This document shows positions 47,371 through 57,012 of a DNA stretch of 64,000 nucleotides, piece by piece. Positions within the stretch are counted from its first letter, which is position 1, and every line of letters starts with the position of its first letter. The DNA comes from Lachnospiraceae bacterium (lineage in GTDB: Bacteria > Bacillota > Clostridia > Lachnospirales > Lachnospiraceae). Below the pieces are notes generated by a model that saw nothing but the letters and a program-made list of their open reading frames with translations, made no database searches and had not been told where the DNA came from. The stretch is taken from the NCBI GenBank assembly GCA_017612555.1, contig JAGAFR010000066.1, positions 1-64,000 on the forward strand, written 5' to 3'. The translations under genes were made by a program, and so were the position numbers.

Positions 47371-48025
47371 CGGTGATCTCCCTGTAGGATCGGATGTTTA
47401 AATCTGCCTTTTCGCATTTGTCTTCCCACTGATAAGCGGAATACTCATCATCAATGGTAACTACCGTCATCCCTGCTCTCTTTCCTGCTATTATACCGTT
47501 ACACAGATCCTCAAATACAAGACATCTGTGAGCGTTGACTCCCAATGCCGCCGCACAGTTAAGATATACATCGGGAGCGGGCTTTCCCGCGCCGCATTCG
47601 TCGCCGGTCAGTACTATATCAAAATAGTCACGCAGTCCGTTCTTCTCCAGCACCGCGTTGCACAGTACTTTTGAATTACTGGTTGCCACACCGAGCTTAC
47701 ATCCTCTGTTTTTCAGGTATTCGAGAAAAACCCTGATCTTTTCTTTGGGCGTAACATCATTGACATAATGATCATATGCCATGTCATTCCAGTCATTCAT
47801 CATCTGTTCTACAGAAACCTGCGGCAGATAGTGTTCATGGGTGTATACGGCGGTCTCATAATAGCTGAGTCCTTCTATCTCATGCTGGTATTCACCCGGG
47901 ATATCAAGACCGAATCTGCCGAAATAGTCTATATCTATCTGTCTCCATATCCACATTGAATCAACTATCGTCCCGTCAAGATCAAAGATCGCGGCATCTA
48001 TATCATCAAGAATTTCTTTCCACAT
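47357..48025 (-). CDS. HAD-family phosphatase
   Basis: A 222-residue HAD-superfamily hydrolase with cap domain, beta-phosphoglucomutase-like. Motif I is AIFDLDGTIVDS, motif II ATSNSK, the lysine GAGKPAPD and motif III VFEDLCNGI. Substrate is unknown. ATG 48025 overlaps the upstream stop (TAATG). Confidence 0.92.
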   Translation of the reverse strand: MWKEILDDIDAAIFDLDGTIVDSMWIWRQIDIDYFGRFGLDIPGEYQHEIEGLSYYETAVYTHEHYLPQVSVEQMMNDWNDMAYDHYVNDVTPKEKIRVFLEYLKNRGCKLGVATSNSKVLCNAVLEKNGLRDYFDIVLTGDECGAGKPAPDVYLNCAAALGVNAHRCLVFEDLCNGIIAGKRAGMTVVTIDDEYSAYQWEDKCEKADLNIRSYREITDEVC

Positions 48026-49419
48026 TATCTGTATATCCAACCCTTCTCATACAGGTTTTTAAGTTTGGTACCGTCGTAATATGCAAACCCCAGGGGATAG
48101 TGATCTGCACAGACGAGCACGAATCCTTTCTTAATATCCCACTCACCATCAGCCTCCGGGATAACAGTCTCGCCCTTAAGATATTTTATGACCATAGGGT
48201 CATTTATACCAAGATCTATTGTGTTCGTATAATCATCCGGATCAAGTGTCAGTGCAAAAGCGGTATGGGGCGTGAATTTCCCGGCCCTGTTCAAAGATCC
48301 CATACAGGTCCCCGTTCTGACATATCGGATATTTCTTCGATATATGGACTCAAATCCTTCGGGAAGCATATAGATCATTCCATCCTTTGAACAAATAAAC
48401 TCTCTCTCTTCCATCCTTTCCGAAAGTCCGGCCGAAAAGAACCGTCTGATATCGTCTGCCTGATGTGGGAAAGACGAAAATACCTTATTATCATCAAGGC
48501 TTTCCTGCTCCGGACACTGCCCGGTTTCTTTTTTCATCAGCGCAACAAAGTGTCCCTCTCCGCGAAATCTGTGGGGAAACGCGTGAACACAGTTTTTTAA
48601 CGAATCCTCTTCCGAATACTTTGCATAAGGCCCGCAAAGTCCGTGATCCTTATCTATATGACACGCTGACATATCATTGTGTGAAGACAGAAATGACAAT
48701 ATAACCTGTTCGTCTTCGATATCCGAGAAAGTACATGTGGAATACAACACCATCCCGCCGGGTCTTAGCATCTTATATGCACTGTCAAGGAGACTCTCCT
48801 GTATCGGGCTGTAATACTCCGGCCCCCTTTTATCGTAAGATAGTATAAGACCCGGATCCTTTCGAAACATTCCCTCACCGGAACACGGCGCATCCACCAG
48901 TATCTTATCAAAGGTTTCGGGATAGATTACCGACAGTCTCTTTGGATCTTCACACATCACACAGTGATCAGACATCCCGAACATATCAAGGTTCTTCACA
49001 AGCGGTATCGTCCTGGAAAAGCTGATATCATTTGATATGAGCATCCTGATCCCGGATATGGATAACTGTGTCGATTTTCCTCCCGGTGCGGCACAAAGAT
49101 CAAGAACAATATCTTCCGGATCAGTCGGAAGCAGCTCGGCCGGAAGCATTGCCGAAGCCTCTTGAATATAGTAGAGGCCCGCATAATAATACGGATGTTT
49201 TGACCAAGCATCCGTATCATTAATATAATAGCCGTTTGATATATAAGGAATCTTTTCGATCCTAAAAGGTGCTTTTTTCTCAAAAGCCTCAGGCGTGATC
49301 TTCGAAGTGTTTATCCTTATGGCGCTTATACTCTTGTTATCATATGATCTGATAAAGTCATCATACTCACTGCCGAGAAGATCCTTCATCGAATCCTTGA
49401 AACGATCAGGTAATCCCAT
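48025..49419 (-). CDS. RsmF/NOP2-type rRNA cytosine-C5 methyltransferase
   Basis: A 464-residue SAM-dependent RNA m5C methyltransferase. SAM-binding DLCAAPGGKS (about 106), motif IV DAPCSGEGMF and catalytic motif VI STCTF carry the two cysteines of the mechanism. The C-terminal RsmF-like extension (about 320-464) probably recognises rRNA. Confidence 0.93.
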   Translation of the reverse strand: MGLPDRFKDSMKDLLGSEYDDFIRSYDNKSISAIRINTSKITPEAFEKKAPFRIEKIPYISNGYYINDTDAWSKHPYYYAGLYYIQEASAMLPAELLPTDPEDIVLDLCAAPGGKSTQLSISGIRMLISNDISFSRTIPLVKNLDMFGMSDHCVMCEDPKRLSVIYPETFDKILVDAPCSGEGMFRKDPGLILSYDKRGPEYYSPIQESLLDSAYKMLRPGGMVLYSTCTFSDIEDEQVILSFLSSHNDMSACHIDKDHGLCGPYAKYSEEDSLKNCVHAFPHRFRGEGHFVALMKKETGQCPEQESLDDNKVFSSFPHQADDIRRFFSAGLSERMEEREFICSKDGMIYMLPEGFESIYRRNIRYVRTGTCMGSLNRAGKFTPHTAFALTLDPDDYTNTIDLGINDPMVIKYLKGETVIPEADGEWDIKKGFVLVCADHYPLGFAYYDGTKLKNLYEKGWIYR

Positions 49420-49420
49420 A

Positions 49421-50872
49421 TCAAATACTCTTAAGTATCTCCAGGAGATAATCGTAAACAGAAGCTGCGCTGCTGATGGACAGACGCTCTTTCGGGGTAT
49501 GTATATTGCTTATATCCGGTCCGAACGAGATGATATCCACTCCTTCGATCTTCTTAAAGAAAACGCCGCATTCAAGTCCCGCATGAAAACCGCGAAGATT
49601 GGGATTCCTCCCGAACATCCGCTGATACGCTTCAAATGCCAGGTCCCTCAGCCTCGAATCGGACTGATATTCCCATGCCGGATAATCATATTCTTCAACA
49701 AAAGAACCGCCGGCGTTTTCAACAATATACTCGATCTTATCGCAAAGAGCGTCTTTCTCGGATTCTGCAAGACTTCTCAAATTGGTTATGAGAATAAACT
49801 GTTCGTCGGAAAGCTTCATAATACCGTTATTAAGTGAAGTACGCACCAATCCTTCATTCTTGCGGCTCATTTTAATGATCCCATCGGGGATCGTATTAAG
49901 TATGAACCCTATACGCTTCTTGGACTCGGCGGTAACACACATGCCTTTGTCCTCTCCCTTATTCTCGGCGTATATCATCATGTTTTCTTCTATTCCCTCA
50001 AATTCATCACAGATTATTCGGGAATACTTCTCAACGGTATTCTCAAGAGTATCGATATACTGCTCGTCGATTATTATCTCCGCTTTGGCTTCGCGGCAAA
50101 TGGATGTATCGTTAAGGCCGCCGCCCAGATATCTTAAATGGAACGGCATATTCTTGGTGATAGTGTGAAGGATCCTCCCCAGCAAAAGGTTTGCATTTCC
50201 CCGACCCTTGTCTATCTCCATGCCCGAATGTCCGCCGACAAGACCGCATACTATTATGTCATAAGCGATCCCGGATACTTCTTCATAATCAACAGGTATC
50301 GAGCATTTGACACGCTTTCCCCCCGCACAGCATGTAAGGAGCTCTCCGGCCACCTCATGATCGAGATTGATAAGATACTTTCCCTTCAGGACGGATGTAT
50401 CAAACCCTATGGCACCTTTCATACCGCTCTCTTCATCGACCGTAAAAAGTGCTTCTATCGGCGGGATATCCAGGGTATCATCGTCGAGGATGCTGAGCAT
50501 GTAGGCAACGGCAATTCCGTCGTCCGCTCCGAGAGTTGTACCTTTTGCATATATAAGATCATCGAGAACACAGAGCTTAAGAGGGTCCTTGTTAAAATCA
50601 TGCTTGGCCTCATAATCAAAGCTCTTTTCACAGACCATATCCATATGCCCCTGTATTATCACATAAGGCTTATCCTGATGTTTATCGGACTCTTTACGGA
50701 TAAGGACATTGCCGAGTTCATCACGGTAATGCCATAAACCGTGATCTGTTGCAAAATCTTCAATATATTTGCTTATCTTATCACACTTTCCCGACTGTCT
50801 CGGTATCTGTGAGATATCTTCAAAGTATTCAAATACTTTGGCAGGCTTTAGCCCGGATAAAACTCTCTCCAT
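49421..50872 (-). CDS. pepD: Aminoacyl-histidine dipeptidase
   Basis: A 483-residue M20-family metallopeptidase (PepD, carnosinase-like). Metal ligands lie in IQGHMDMVCE, GADDGIAVAYML and DEESGMKGA. The inserted lid domain (about 190-400) is of full length. Its product, histidine-containing dipeptides, is only distantly linked to the his operon nearby. Confidence 0.94.
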   Translation of the reverse strand: MERVLSGLKPAKVFEYFEDISQIPRQSGKCDKISKYIEDFATDHGLWHYRDELGNVLIRKESDKHQDKPYVIIQGHMDMVCEKSFDYEAKHDFNKDPLKLCVLDDLIYAKGTTLGADDGIAVAYMLSILDDDTLDIPPIEALFTVDEESGMKGAIGFDTSVLKGKYLINLDHEVAGELLTCCAGGKRVKCSIPVDYEEVSGIAYDIIVCGLVGGHSGMEIDKGRGNANLLLGRILHTITKNMPFHLRYLGGGLNDTSICREAKAEIIIDEQYIDTLENTVEKYSRIICDEFEGIEENMMIYAENKGEDKGMCVTAESKKRIGFILNTIPDGIIKMSRKNEGLVRTSLNNGIMKLSDEQFILITNLRSLAESEKDALCDKIEYIVENAGGSFVEEYDYPAWEYQSDSRLRDLAFEAYQRMFGRNPNLRGFHAGLECGVFFKKIEGVDIISFGPDISNIHTPKERLSISSAASVYDYLLEILKSI

Positions 50873-50900
50873 TAAGTACTAACCCCCGGATCATTTATAT

Positions 50901-50928
50901 AAAAAGCGGAACCATCAAGCGGTTCCGC
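50901..50928 (-). terminator. Terminator overlapping the coiled-coil gene end
   Basis: An 8-bp stem GCGGAACC/GGTTCCGC (50906-50913 with 50921-50928), 7-base loop and five Ts on the minus strand. The stop codon of the upstream gene lies inside the loop. Confidence 0.85.
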
Positions 50929-51526
50929 CTTTATTGCCGGATCCCGTAGGATACCCTTCAAGTGCGGCAATATCATTATCGAGTTCAACCTGCGGATACA
51001 ACTGCGATCTATCCTGAGCTATTATGTTCTCGCATTCCTTCAGCTTGCTTATCAGGTCACCGTATTTGGCATCTGCCGTTCCTATGGCATGAGCTATAAT
51101 ATCCTGCAATGTGGCAAGCTGGCTGAATGTATACTCCATTGCGGATTGTCTGACATTATTGGCCTCAACCGTAGCCATATCAACGATCTGCTGAGCCTGC
51201 TCAGTTGCCTGCTTGACAACTTCCCCTGCCTGGGCGTAAGCCTGTTGCATGATCTCATTCTCATCGACCATCCTGACTGTCTCAGCCTGTGCCATGGACA
51301 ACATGGCGTCAGCCTTATCCCTGGCATCCTGAAGTATCCGCTCTTTGTTGCTTATGATCTTCTGATACTTCTTGATCTCCTCGGGAGTACGAAGTCTGAG
51401 GTCCCGAAGAAGCTCATCCATCCTGTCCTTATCAACTATAATGTTGGTATTGGAAAACGTCTGATACTTGCATTCCGAAATAAAAGATTCTATTTCGTCA
51501 ATTACCTGTTCGATCCTGCTGCTCAT
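50915..51526 (-). CDS. Coiled-coil protein, unknown function
   Basis: A 203-residue soluble protein. The central part (about 55-140) is an uninterrupted Ala/Gln/Glu-rich coiled coil resembling V-type ATPase H/F-type b subunits or DivIVA-like scaffolds, which explains common mis-labels. No membrane segment or enzyme motif. AGGAG precedes ATG 51526. Grouped with coaD and rsmD. Confidence 0.8.
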   Translation of the reverse strand: MSSRIEQVIDEIESFISECKYQTFSNTNIIVDKDRMDELLRDLRLRTPEEIKKYQKIISNKERILQDARDKADAMLSMAQAETVRMVDENEIMQQAYAQAGEVVKQATEQAQQIVDMATVEANNVRQSAMEYTFSQLATLQDIIAHAIGTADAKYGDLISKLKECENIIAQDRSQLYPQVELDNDIAALEGYPTGSGNKGGTA

Positions 51527-51541
51527 TTACACTCTCCTGTT

Positions 51542-52036
51542 TTACTGGTTCCCCTTTATTATTCCAAACTTTTCGTATGTCAGCTTTTCAACGCTCGGCG
51601 GAACAAACTTTCCGATATCACCGCCGTAGCTTGCGACTTCCCTTACGGTGGAGCTTGACAGATAAGCATATTTAAGAGGTGTGGCAAGGAATATCGTATC
51701 TACGCCACTGCTGAGAACTCTGTTGGTCTGTGCCATCTGCAGTTCATAATCAAAATCGGTTACCGCGCGAAGTCCCCTGACGATAACGCCGGCACCGTTC
51801 TGTGATGCAAAATCCACAAGCAGTCCTTCGTAGGAAAGCACCTTTACATTGGTTAGTTGTCCTAAAACATCCTTTATTATATTAACACGTTCATCAACAG
51901 AAAACAACGGAGTTTTAGCCCTGTTTTCAAGCACTCCGACGATCAGCTCATCAAATATCTCAGCTGCTCTTTCGATGATATCTATATGTCCGTATGTTAT
52001 AGGATCAAAGCTTCCCGGGTATATCGCCTTATTCAT
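51542..52036 (-). CDS. coaD: Phosphopantetheine adenylyltransferase
   Basis: Penultimate step of coenzyme A synthesis. 164 residues, nucleotidyltransferase motif [12 protein letters not shown] and the C-terminal [14 protein letters not shown]. Adjacent to rsmD, as in most Firmicutes. Confidence 0.97.
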   Translation of the reverse strand: MNKAIYPGSFDPITYGHIDIIERAAEIFDELIVGVLENRAKTPLFSVDERVNIIKDVLGQLTNVKVLSYEGLLVDFASQNGAGVIVRGLRAVTDFDYELQMAQTNRVLSSGVDTIFLATPLKYAYLSSSTVREVASYGGDIGKFVPPSVEKLTYEKFGIIKGNQ

Positions 52037-52076
52037 AAGCTTACCTCACATTTAGTAAAACGTCGTTCCTTATCTG

Positions 52077-52628
52077 TTATGTCCGCTTCAGGAATACATG
52101 CTTGTTGTTCTTATAGTCCTTAACCCTTGTAACCGTAAAACCCAATCCTTCGGCAAACGAATAATCGGTATCTTTTGAAGACTCGATGATGATAACAGCT
52201 TCATCACTTATTATATCAAGATGCGCAAGGATTGATAATGCATTCTTTTCAAAACCCGAATCATACGGCGGATCCATAAACACGATATCATATTTTTCCT
52301 TAGGATGAAGGTTATAAAGGGTTGAGAACACATCATGACCCATCACTTCAGACTTGCCCGTAAATCCCGTAGTATCGAGGTTTTTGCGTATACATGCCAA
52401 AGCATCTTTATCTTTTTCAATGAACGTGCAGAACTTAGCTCCCCTTGAGAGCGCTTCGATCCCTATACCGCCGCTTCCGGAGAAAAGATCGAGAAAATAT
52501 ACGCCGGGCAGATCAAACGCAAGGATATTAAAAAGCGTTTCCTTTATCTTGTCGCTTGTAGGTCTTGTGTTCATCCCTTTTGGAGTGACGAGATTAAGTC
52601 TTCTTGCTGTGCCTGCGATAACTCTCAT
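52077..52628 (-). CDS. rsmD: 16S rRNA m2G966 methyltransferase
   Basis: A 183-residue SAM methyltransferase with family start RVIAGTARRLNL, SAM loop LDLFSGSGGIGIEALSRGA and catalytic DPPY in FMDPPYDSG. Four bases after the topoisomerase A gene. Confidence 0.97.
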   Translation of the reverse strand: MRVIAGTARRLNLVTPKGMNTRPTSDKIKETLFNILAFDLPGVYFLDLFSGSGGIGIEALSRGAKFCTFIEKDKDALACIRKNLDTTGFTGKSEVMGHDVFSTLYNLHPKEKYDIVFMDPPYDSGFEKNALSILAHLDIISDEAVIIIESSKDTDYSFAEGLGFTVTRVKDYKNNKHVFLKRT

Positions 52629-52632
52629 GTCC

Positions 52633-54897
52633 TCATCCCCGAAGTTTGTTTCCTTTTGTATCTCTTCTTGCCGCTTTAAGTCTTGATAACAGCACTTCGC
52701 GGCTTCCTACCTCAACGGTCGTATCATCCTGTTCGAACAGATAGAACACTTCACTTACATGATCATTTCCGGTGAGTTTGATCGCTCTGACGCCGACTGC
52801 ACCTTTTTTCTTGACCGGTACTTCATCAAGCTCAAATTTAAGGAATACGTCGAATTCCGTACGAAGAACAACATACTTCTGTTCCGTGACCGGAAATACC
52901 GTGATCAGTTCATCATCATCAAGAAGAGATGTTGCGGCAACAGTTCTTTTTATGACGTCAAATTCGGTACCGTATACCTGCTTGAACATGCCCTTCCGCG
53001 TCCCGAACATGAGCTTCTGCATCACAAGATCCGCCATCGGAAGTACGTAAACGATGGTTTCCGACGAAGAATCATAGTTACTTACATTATCGATAGGTAT
53101 TCCTTTATCTCGAAGCTTTCCGTAAGGAAGGTCACTCACCTTGACCGAATGCATCACTCCTTTGTTGGTAAATACGCATATCCTGGTCGTATTAAGACAT
53201 GTGAATGTTGTGGTAAACTCTGCATCTATCGTATCACGATTTCGATCGAAAGTAGCGGTATCAACGGTCTTCGCATAGCCGAAACGGTCCATGAGAAATA
53301 CTACTTCCATCTCTTCTATCTTCTTTTCTTCAAATACAACATCCGTTGCATTCTCGATCGACGTCTTTCTCTCATGTCCGTAGTTCTTCCGTATCGCATC
53401 AAGTTCTTTAACTATCGTGGCGTCCATCTTCGCCGGCTTCGTGAGGATCTCCTTATACTCATTGATATCTTTAAGAGTCTTCTCATGTTCGGCAACAAGA
53501 GCCTCCATCTCAAGTCCGATAAGCTTGTATAACCTCATATCAAGGATCGCCGAAGCCTGTTTCTCGGTAAACCGAAGTGAAGATGCAACCTTCTGGGAAA
53601 TACGCGATTTGAAATTGATCCCTTCGGTATCTCCTTCAACAAGGCACTTCTTTGCCATCTTAACATCTTTACATCCGCGGAGGATCTCGATGATGACATC
53701 GATGACATCAACAGCTTTGATAAGACCTTCCTGTATCTCTTTCTTTTCAAGTTCCCTCGTAAGAAGTGTTCTGTATTTACGTGTGGCAAGTTCACGAAGA
53801 AAGCCGACATGATGGGATATGATGGCACGAAGGCCTAAAACCTCAGGTCTTCCGTCACATATAGCGAGCATATTAACACCGAAAGTATCTTCAAGTCTTG
53901 TCTTCTTAAGAAGCATATTACGGACATTTTCAACATCCGCATCCTTCTTCAGTTCAACGACTATACGTATACCTTCTTTGCTTGACTGATTGGAGATGTC
54001 AACTATATCGGTAGTCTTCTTGGCATCTATGAGAGACACTATATCGAGCAGGAATTTGGATATGTTGGCACCGATCATCGTATAAGGTATCTCCGTAATA
54101 ACGAGCATCGGCTTCCCGCCCTTGCCGTATTCAAGTTCAACCTTTCCACGTATCTTTATCTTTCCTGTTCCCGACTCATAAATCTCAAGAAGTTCGTCTT
54201 TATTGGTCACGATACCGCCTGTGGGAAAATCAGGTCCGGGCATTATCTCAAGAAGCTCCGCTGTCGTAATGGCCGGATTCCTGATAAATGCCTTTTCCGC
54301 CTCGATGACCTCCGCAAGATTATGAGGCGGCATACTCGTTGCCATGCCGACCGCGATACCTTCCGATCCGTTTACGAGAAGATTGGGAAACCTGCACGGA
54401 AGTACTTCCGGCTCTTTTCCCGTCTCATCATAATTGGGCAGAAAATCAACCACGTCTTTATCAAGATCCGAAAGCATCTCCTCCTGCGTTATCCGCTGAA
54501 GCCGTGCCTCCGTATACCTCATTGCCGCAGCACCGTCGCCTTCAATGGAACCGAAATTACCATGACCGTCTACAAGGGCGATGCCTTTCTTGAATTCCTG
54601 ACTCATGACAACGAGACAGTCATAGATGGAACTGTCTCCGTGGGGATGATACTTACCCATCGTATCACCGACAATACGGGCACTCTTAAGATGAGGTCTG
54701 TCAAATCGATTGTTAAGTTCATACATATCGTAAAGAGTTCTTCTCTGAACGGGTTTGAGTCCGTCCCTTACATCCGGCAGAGCTCTTGATATGATGACAG
54801 ACATTGCATAGTCGATATATGACTTCTGCATGACATCCGAATACTCGGTCTTGATTATCGTCTCTTCTATTGTCTCATTTGATGATCTTCTGGGCAT
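52633..54897 (-). CDS. Type II topoisomerase subunit A (topo IV-like)
   Basis: A 754-residue DNA cleavage subunit. The catalytic tyrosine is in [10 protein letters not shown] (about 128), preceded by [10 protein letters not shown] and [13 protein letters not shown]. The N-terminal half looks gyrase-like, but the C-terminal domain has no GyrA box (QRRGGKG); the equivalent place reads [11 protein letters not shown]. Without that box it cannot wrap DNA as gyrase does, so a decatenase role (ParC) is more likely. Length also fits ParC better than GyrA. Confidence 0.85.
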   Translation of the reverse strand: MPRRSSNETIEETIIKTEYSDVMQKSYIDYAMSVIISRALPDVRDGLKPVQRRTLYDMYELNNRFDRPHLKSARIVGDTMGKYHPHGDSSIYDCLVVMSQEFKKGIALVDGHGNFGSIEGDGAAAMRYTEARLQRITQEEMLSDLDKDVVDFLPNYDETGKEPEVLPCRFPNLLVNGSEGIAVGMATSMPPHNLAEVIEAEKAFIRNPAITTAELLEIMPGPDFPTGGIVTNKDELLEIYESGTGKIKIRGKVELEYGKGGKPMLVITEIPYTMIGANISKFLLDIVSLIDAKKTTDIVDISNQSSKEGIRIVVELKKDADVENVRNMLLKKTRLEDTFGVNMLAICDGRPEVLGLRAIISHHVGFLRELATRKYRTLLTRELEKKEIQEGLIKAVDVIDVIIEILRGCKDVKMAKKCLVEGDTEGINFKSRISQKVASSLRFTEKQASAILDMRLYKLIGLEMEALVAEHEKTLKDINEYKEILTKPAKMDATIVKELDAIRKNYGHERKTSIENATDVVFEEKKIEEMEVVFLMDRFGYAKTVDTATFDRNRDTIDAEFTTTFTCLNTTRICVFTNKGVMHSVKVSDLPYGKLRDKGIPIDNVSNYDSSSETIVYVLPMADLVMQKLMFGTRKGMFKQVYGTEFDVIKRTVAATSLLDDDELITVFPVTEQKYVVLRTEFDVFLKFELDEVPVKKKGAVGVRAIKLTGNDHVSEVFYLFEQDDTTVEVGSREVLLSRLKAARRDTKGNKLRG

Positions 54898-54939
54898 AAA
54901 TGATCTCCCGTATTATTTCAGTAATGCTCCGGTACCTGA

Positions 54940-56859
54940 CTAAAAATCAAGTGCCGCTTCCTGTGCATGGCGGTATATAAAATCCTTGCGCGGCGCCACA
55001 TCATTACCCATGAGCATTTCCGTGGTCGCACTTGCAAGTCTTGCATCTTCTATCTCCACAAGCTTAAGGCGGCGTTTTGCAGGATCAAGCGTTGTCTCCC
55101 ATAGCTGTTGTGCATCCATCTCGCCGAGACCTTTGTATCTTTGAAGCTTAAAGCCCGTGTGATCCTTCCTGTACCTGGCAAGCGCTTTGTCATCATACAG
55201 GTATTCTTCCTGACCCCGCTGCGGCATAGCCTTATATAGCGGCGGCATGGCAATATACACGTGACCTTCATATATGAGTTCCGGCATGAAACGATAGAAC
55301 AAAGTAAGCAGAAGTGTAGATATATGCGCACCGTCCACATCGGCATCAGCCATAATTATTATCTTGTCATAACGAAGCTTTGCTATGTCAAAATCATTTC
55401 CGTATCCTTCGGAAAAACCGCATCCGAAAGCATTGATCATTGTTTTGATCTCGGCATTGGCAAGCACTTTGTCAATACTTGCTTTTTCAACGTTTAATAT
55501 CTTTCCTCTTATGGGAAGGATCGCCTGATAATTACGATTACGTGCTGTTTTGGCACTTCCGCCGGCCGAATCACCTTCCACTATGAATATCTCACATTTC
55601 TTCGGATCCCTGCTCTCGCAATTCGCAAGCTTTCCGTTTGAATCAAACGAATACTTCTGCTTGCTGAGCATGTTCGTCTTGGCCTTTTCTTCGGCCTTTC
55701 TGATCTTGGCAGCTTTTTCGGCACAGGCAAGAACTGCTTTAAGAGCTTCAAGATTACGGTCGAAATAATGCGGAAGCTCATCTCCGGTAACCTTCGAAAC
55801 TGCTTTCGCGGCATCCTGATTGTCAAGCTTGGTCTTGGTCTGACCTTCAAATCTCGGATCTGGATGTTTAATGGATACTATGGCCGTCATACCGTTACGT
55901 ATATCGGCACCTGTAAAGTTCTGATCCTTATCCTTGAGAACATTCAGCTGCCTTGCATAACTGTTCATCACATTCGTGAACATGGATTTAAACCCGGTAA
56001 GATGAGTACCGCCTTCCGAGTTGTATATGTTATTACAGAACCCGAGGACATTCTCATGAAATTCATTTACGTACTGAAAGGCTATCTCAACATTGATACC
56101 GTCGCATTGTCCGGAAAAGAATACCGGCTCACACACGGTTTCTTTATTGCCGTCAAGATCCTTGATGAATCCTATTATCCCGTCAGGTTCATGAAACTCA
56201 ACAACTTCACTCGGAGTCACTCTGTTATCCCGATAATATATGGTAAGTTCGGGATTAAGATAAGCAGTCTCATGAAGCCTGGACTTGATATCCTCTTCCT
56301 TGAACCTTGTCTTCTCAAATATCTCACCGTCAGGCATAAAGTTGATCTTGGTTCCGGTGCTCCTGGCTTTGCCTATGACGGGTAAAAGACCTTTTTCAAG
56401 TTCAATTACCGGTATGCCTCTTGAATACCTGTCATGATAAACATTTCCGTCACGTCTTACTTCAATATCAAGATATTCGGAAAGGGCATTTACGACGGAT
56501 GAACCCACTCCGTGAAGACCACCGCTTGTCTTATAAACTTCATTATCAAATTTGCCGCCTGCATGAAGTGTCGTAAATACAACACGCTCCGCACTGACGC
56601 CTTTTTCATGCATACCAACCGGGATCCCGCGCCCGTTATCTTCAATGGTCGCCGAACCGTCGCTTTCAAGAGTTACCCATATACTGTTGCAGAACCCTGC
56701 TAAATGTTCATCAACGGAATTATCTACGATCTCATAGATCAGATGGTTGAGTCCTTTTGTAGTAGTGCTGCCGATATACATACCCGGACGAGCTCTGACC
56801 GGATCCAACCCTTCAAGGACTGTGATGCTCTTTGCATCATAAGTTGATCTTGGTGACAT
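54940..56859 (-). CDS. Type II topoisomerase subunit B (topo IV-like)
   Basis: A 639-residue ATPase subunit of the GyrB/ParE family. GHKL motifs EIVDNSVDEH, DNGRGIPV and GGLHGVGSSVVNALS, then Toprim EGDSAGGSA, LPIRGKILN and DADVDGAHI. ATG 56859 follows AAGGGG. It partners with the downstream A subunit. Which of gyrase and topo IV this pair is cannot be fixed without the second pair of the genome. Confidence 0.9.
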   Translation of the reverse strand: MSPRSTYDAKSITVLEGLDPVRARPGMYIGSTTTKGLNHLIYEIVDNSVDEHLAGFCNSIWVTLESDGSATIEDNGRGIPVGMHEKGVSAERVVFTTLHAGGKFDNEVYKTSGGLHGVGSSVVNALSEYLDIEVRRDGNVYHDRYSRGIPVIELEKGLLPVIGKARSTGTKINFMPDGEIFEKTRFKEEDIKSRLHETAYLNPELTIYYRDNRVTPSEVVEFHEPDGIIGFIKDLDGNKETVCEPVFFSGQCDGINVEIAFQYVNEFHENVLGFCNNIYNSEGGTHLTGFKSMFTNVMNSYARQLNVLKDKDQNFTGADIRNGMTAIVSIKHPDPRFEGQTKTKLDNQDAAKAVSKVTGDELPHYFDRNLEALKAVLACAEKAAKIRKAEEKAKTNMLSKQKYSFDSNGKLANCESRDPKKCEIFIVEGDSAGGSAKTARNRNYQAILPIRGKILNVEKASIDKVLANAEIKTMINAFGCGFSEGYGNDFDIAKLRYDKIIIMADADVDGAHISTLLLTLFYRFMPELIYEGHVYIAMPPLYKAMPQRGQEEYLYDDKALARYRKDHTGFKLQRYKGLGEMDAQQLWETTLDPAKRRLKLVEIEDARLASATTEMLMGNDVAPRKDFIYRHAQEAALDF

Positions 56860-56930
56860 ATGATACCCCTTACATAAACTAACTACCAAAACAGCTGCCC
56901 TCACAACCGCTTCGGCATTCTACCGCCAAA

Positions 56931-56958
56931 ATTATACCATAAAAATATGATTTTTCAA
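56931..56958 (-). promoter_or_regulatory. Promoter of the topoisomerase pair
   Basis: TTGAAA (56953-56958) and TATAAT (56931-56936) with TGG just before the -10 box on the minus strand; spacing is 16 bp. Confidence 0.6.
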
Positions 56959-56975
56959 GAAGAAAACACAACTTG

Positions 56976-57002
56976 TTGTATAATCCGGGCCCGGATATAC
57001 AA
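56976..57002 (-). terminator. GC-centred palindrome after recG
   Basis: A 27-bp near-perfect palindrome (one bulge) centred on CCGGGCCCGG, starting 11 bases after the recG stop. Long paired arms without a loop suggest a terminator-like or exonuclease-blocking hairpin; the T-rich stretch follows only after a second small dyad. Confidence 0.55.
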
Positions 57003-57012
57003 AAAATTGTGT

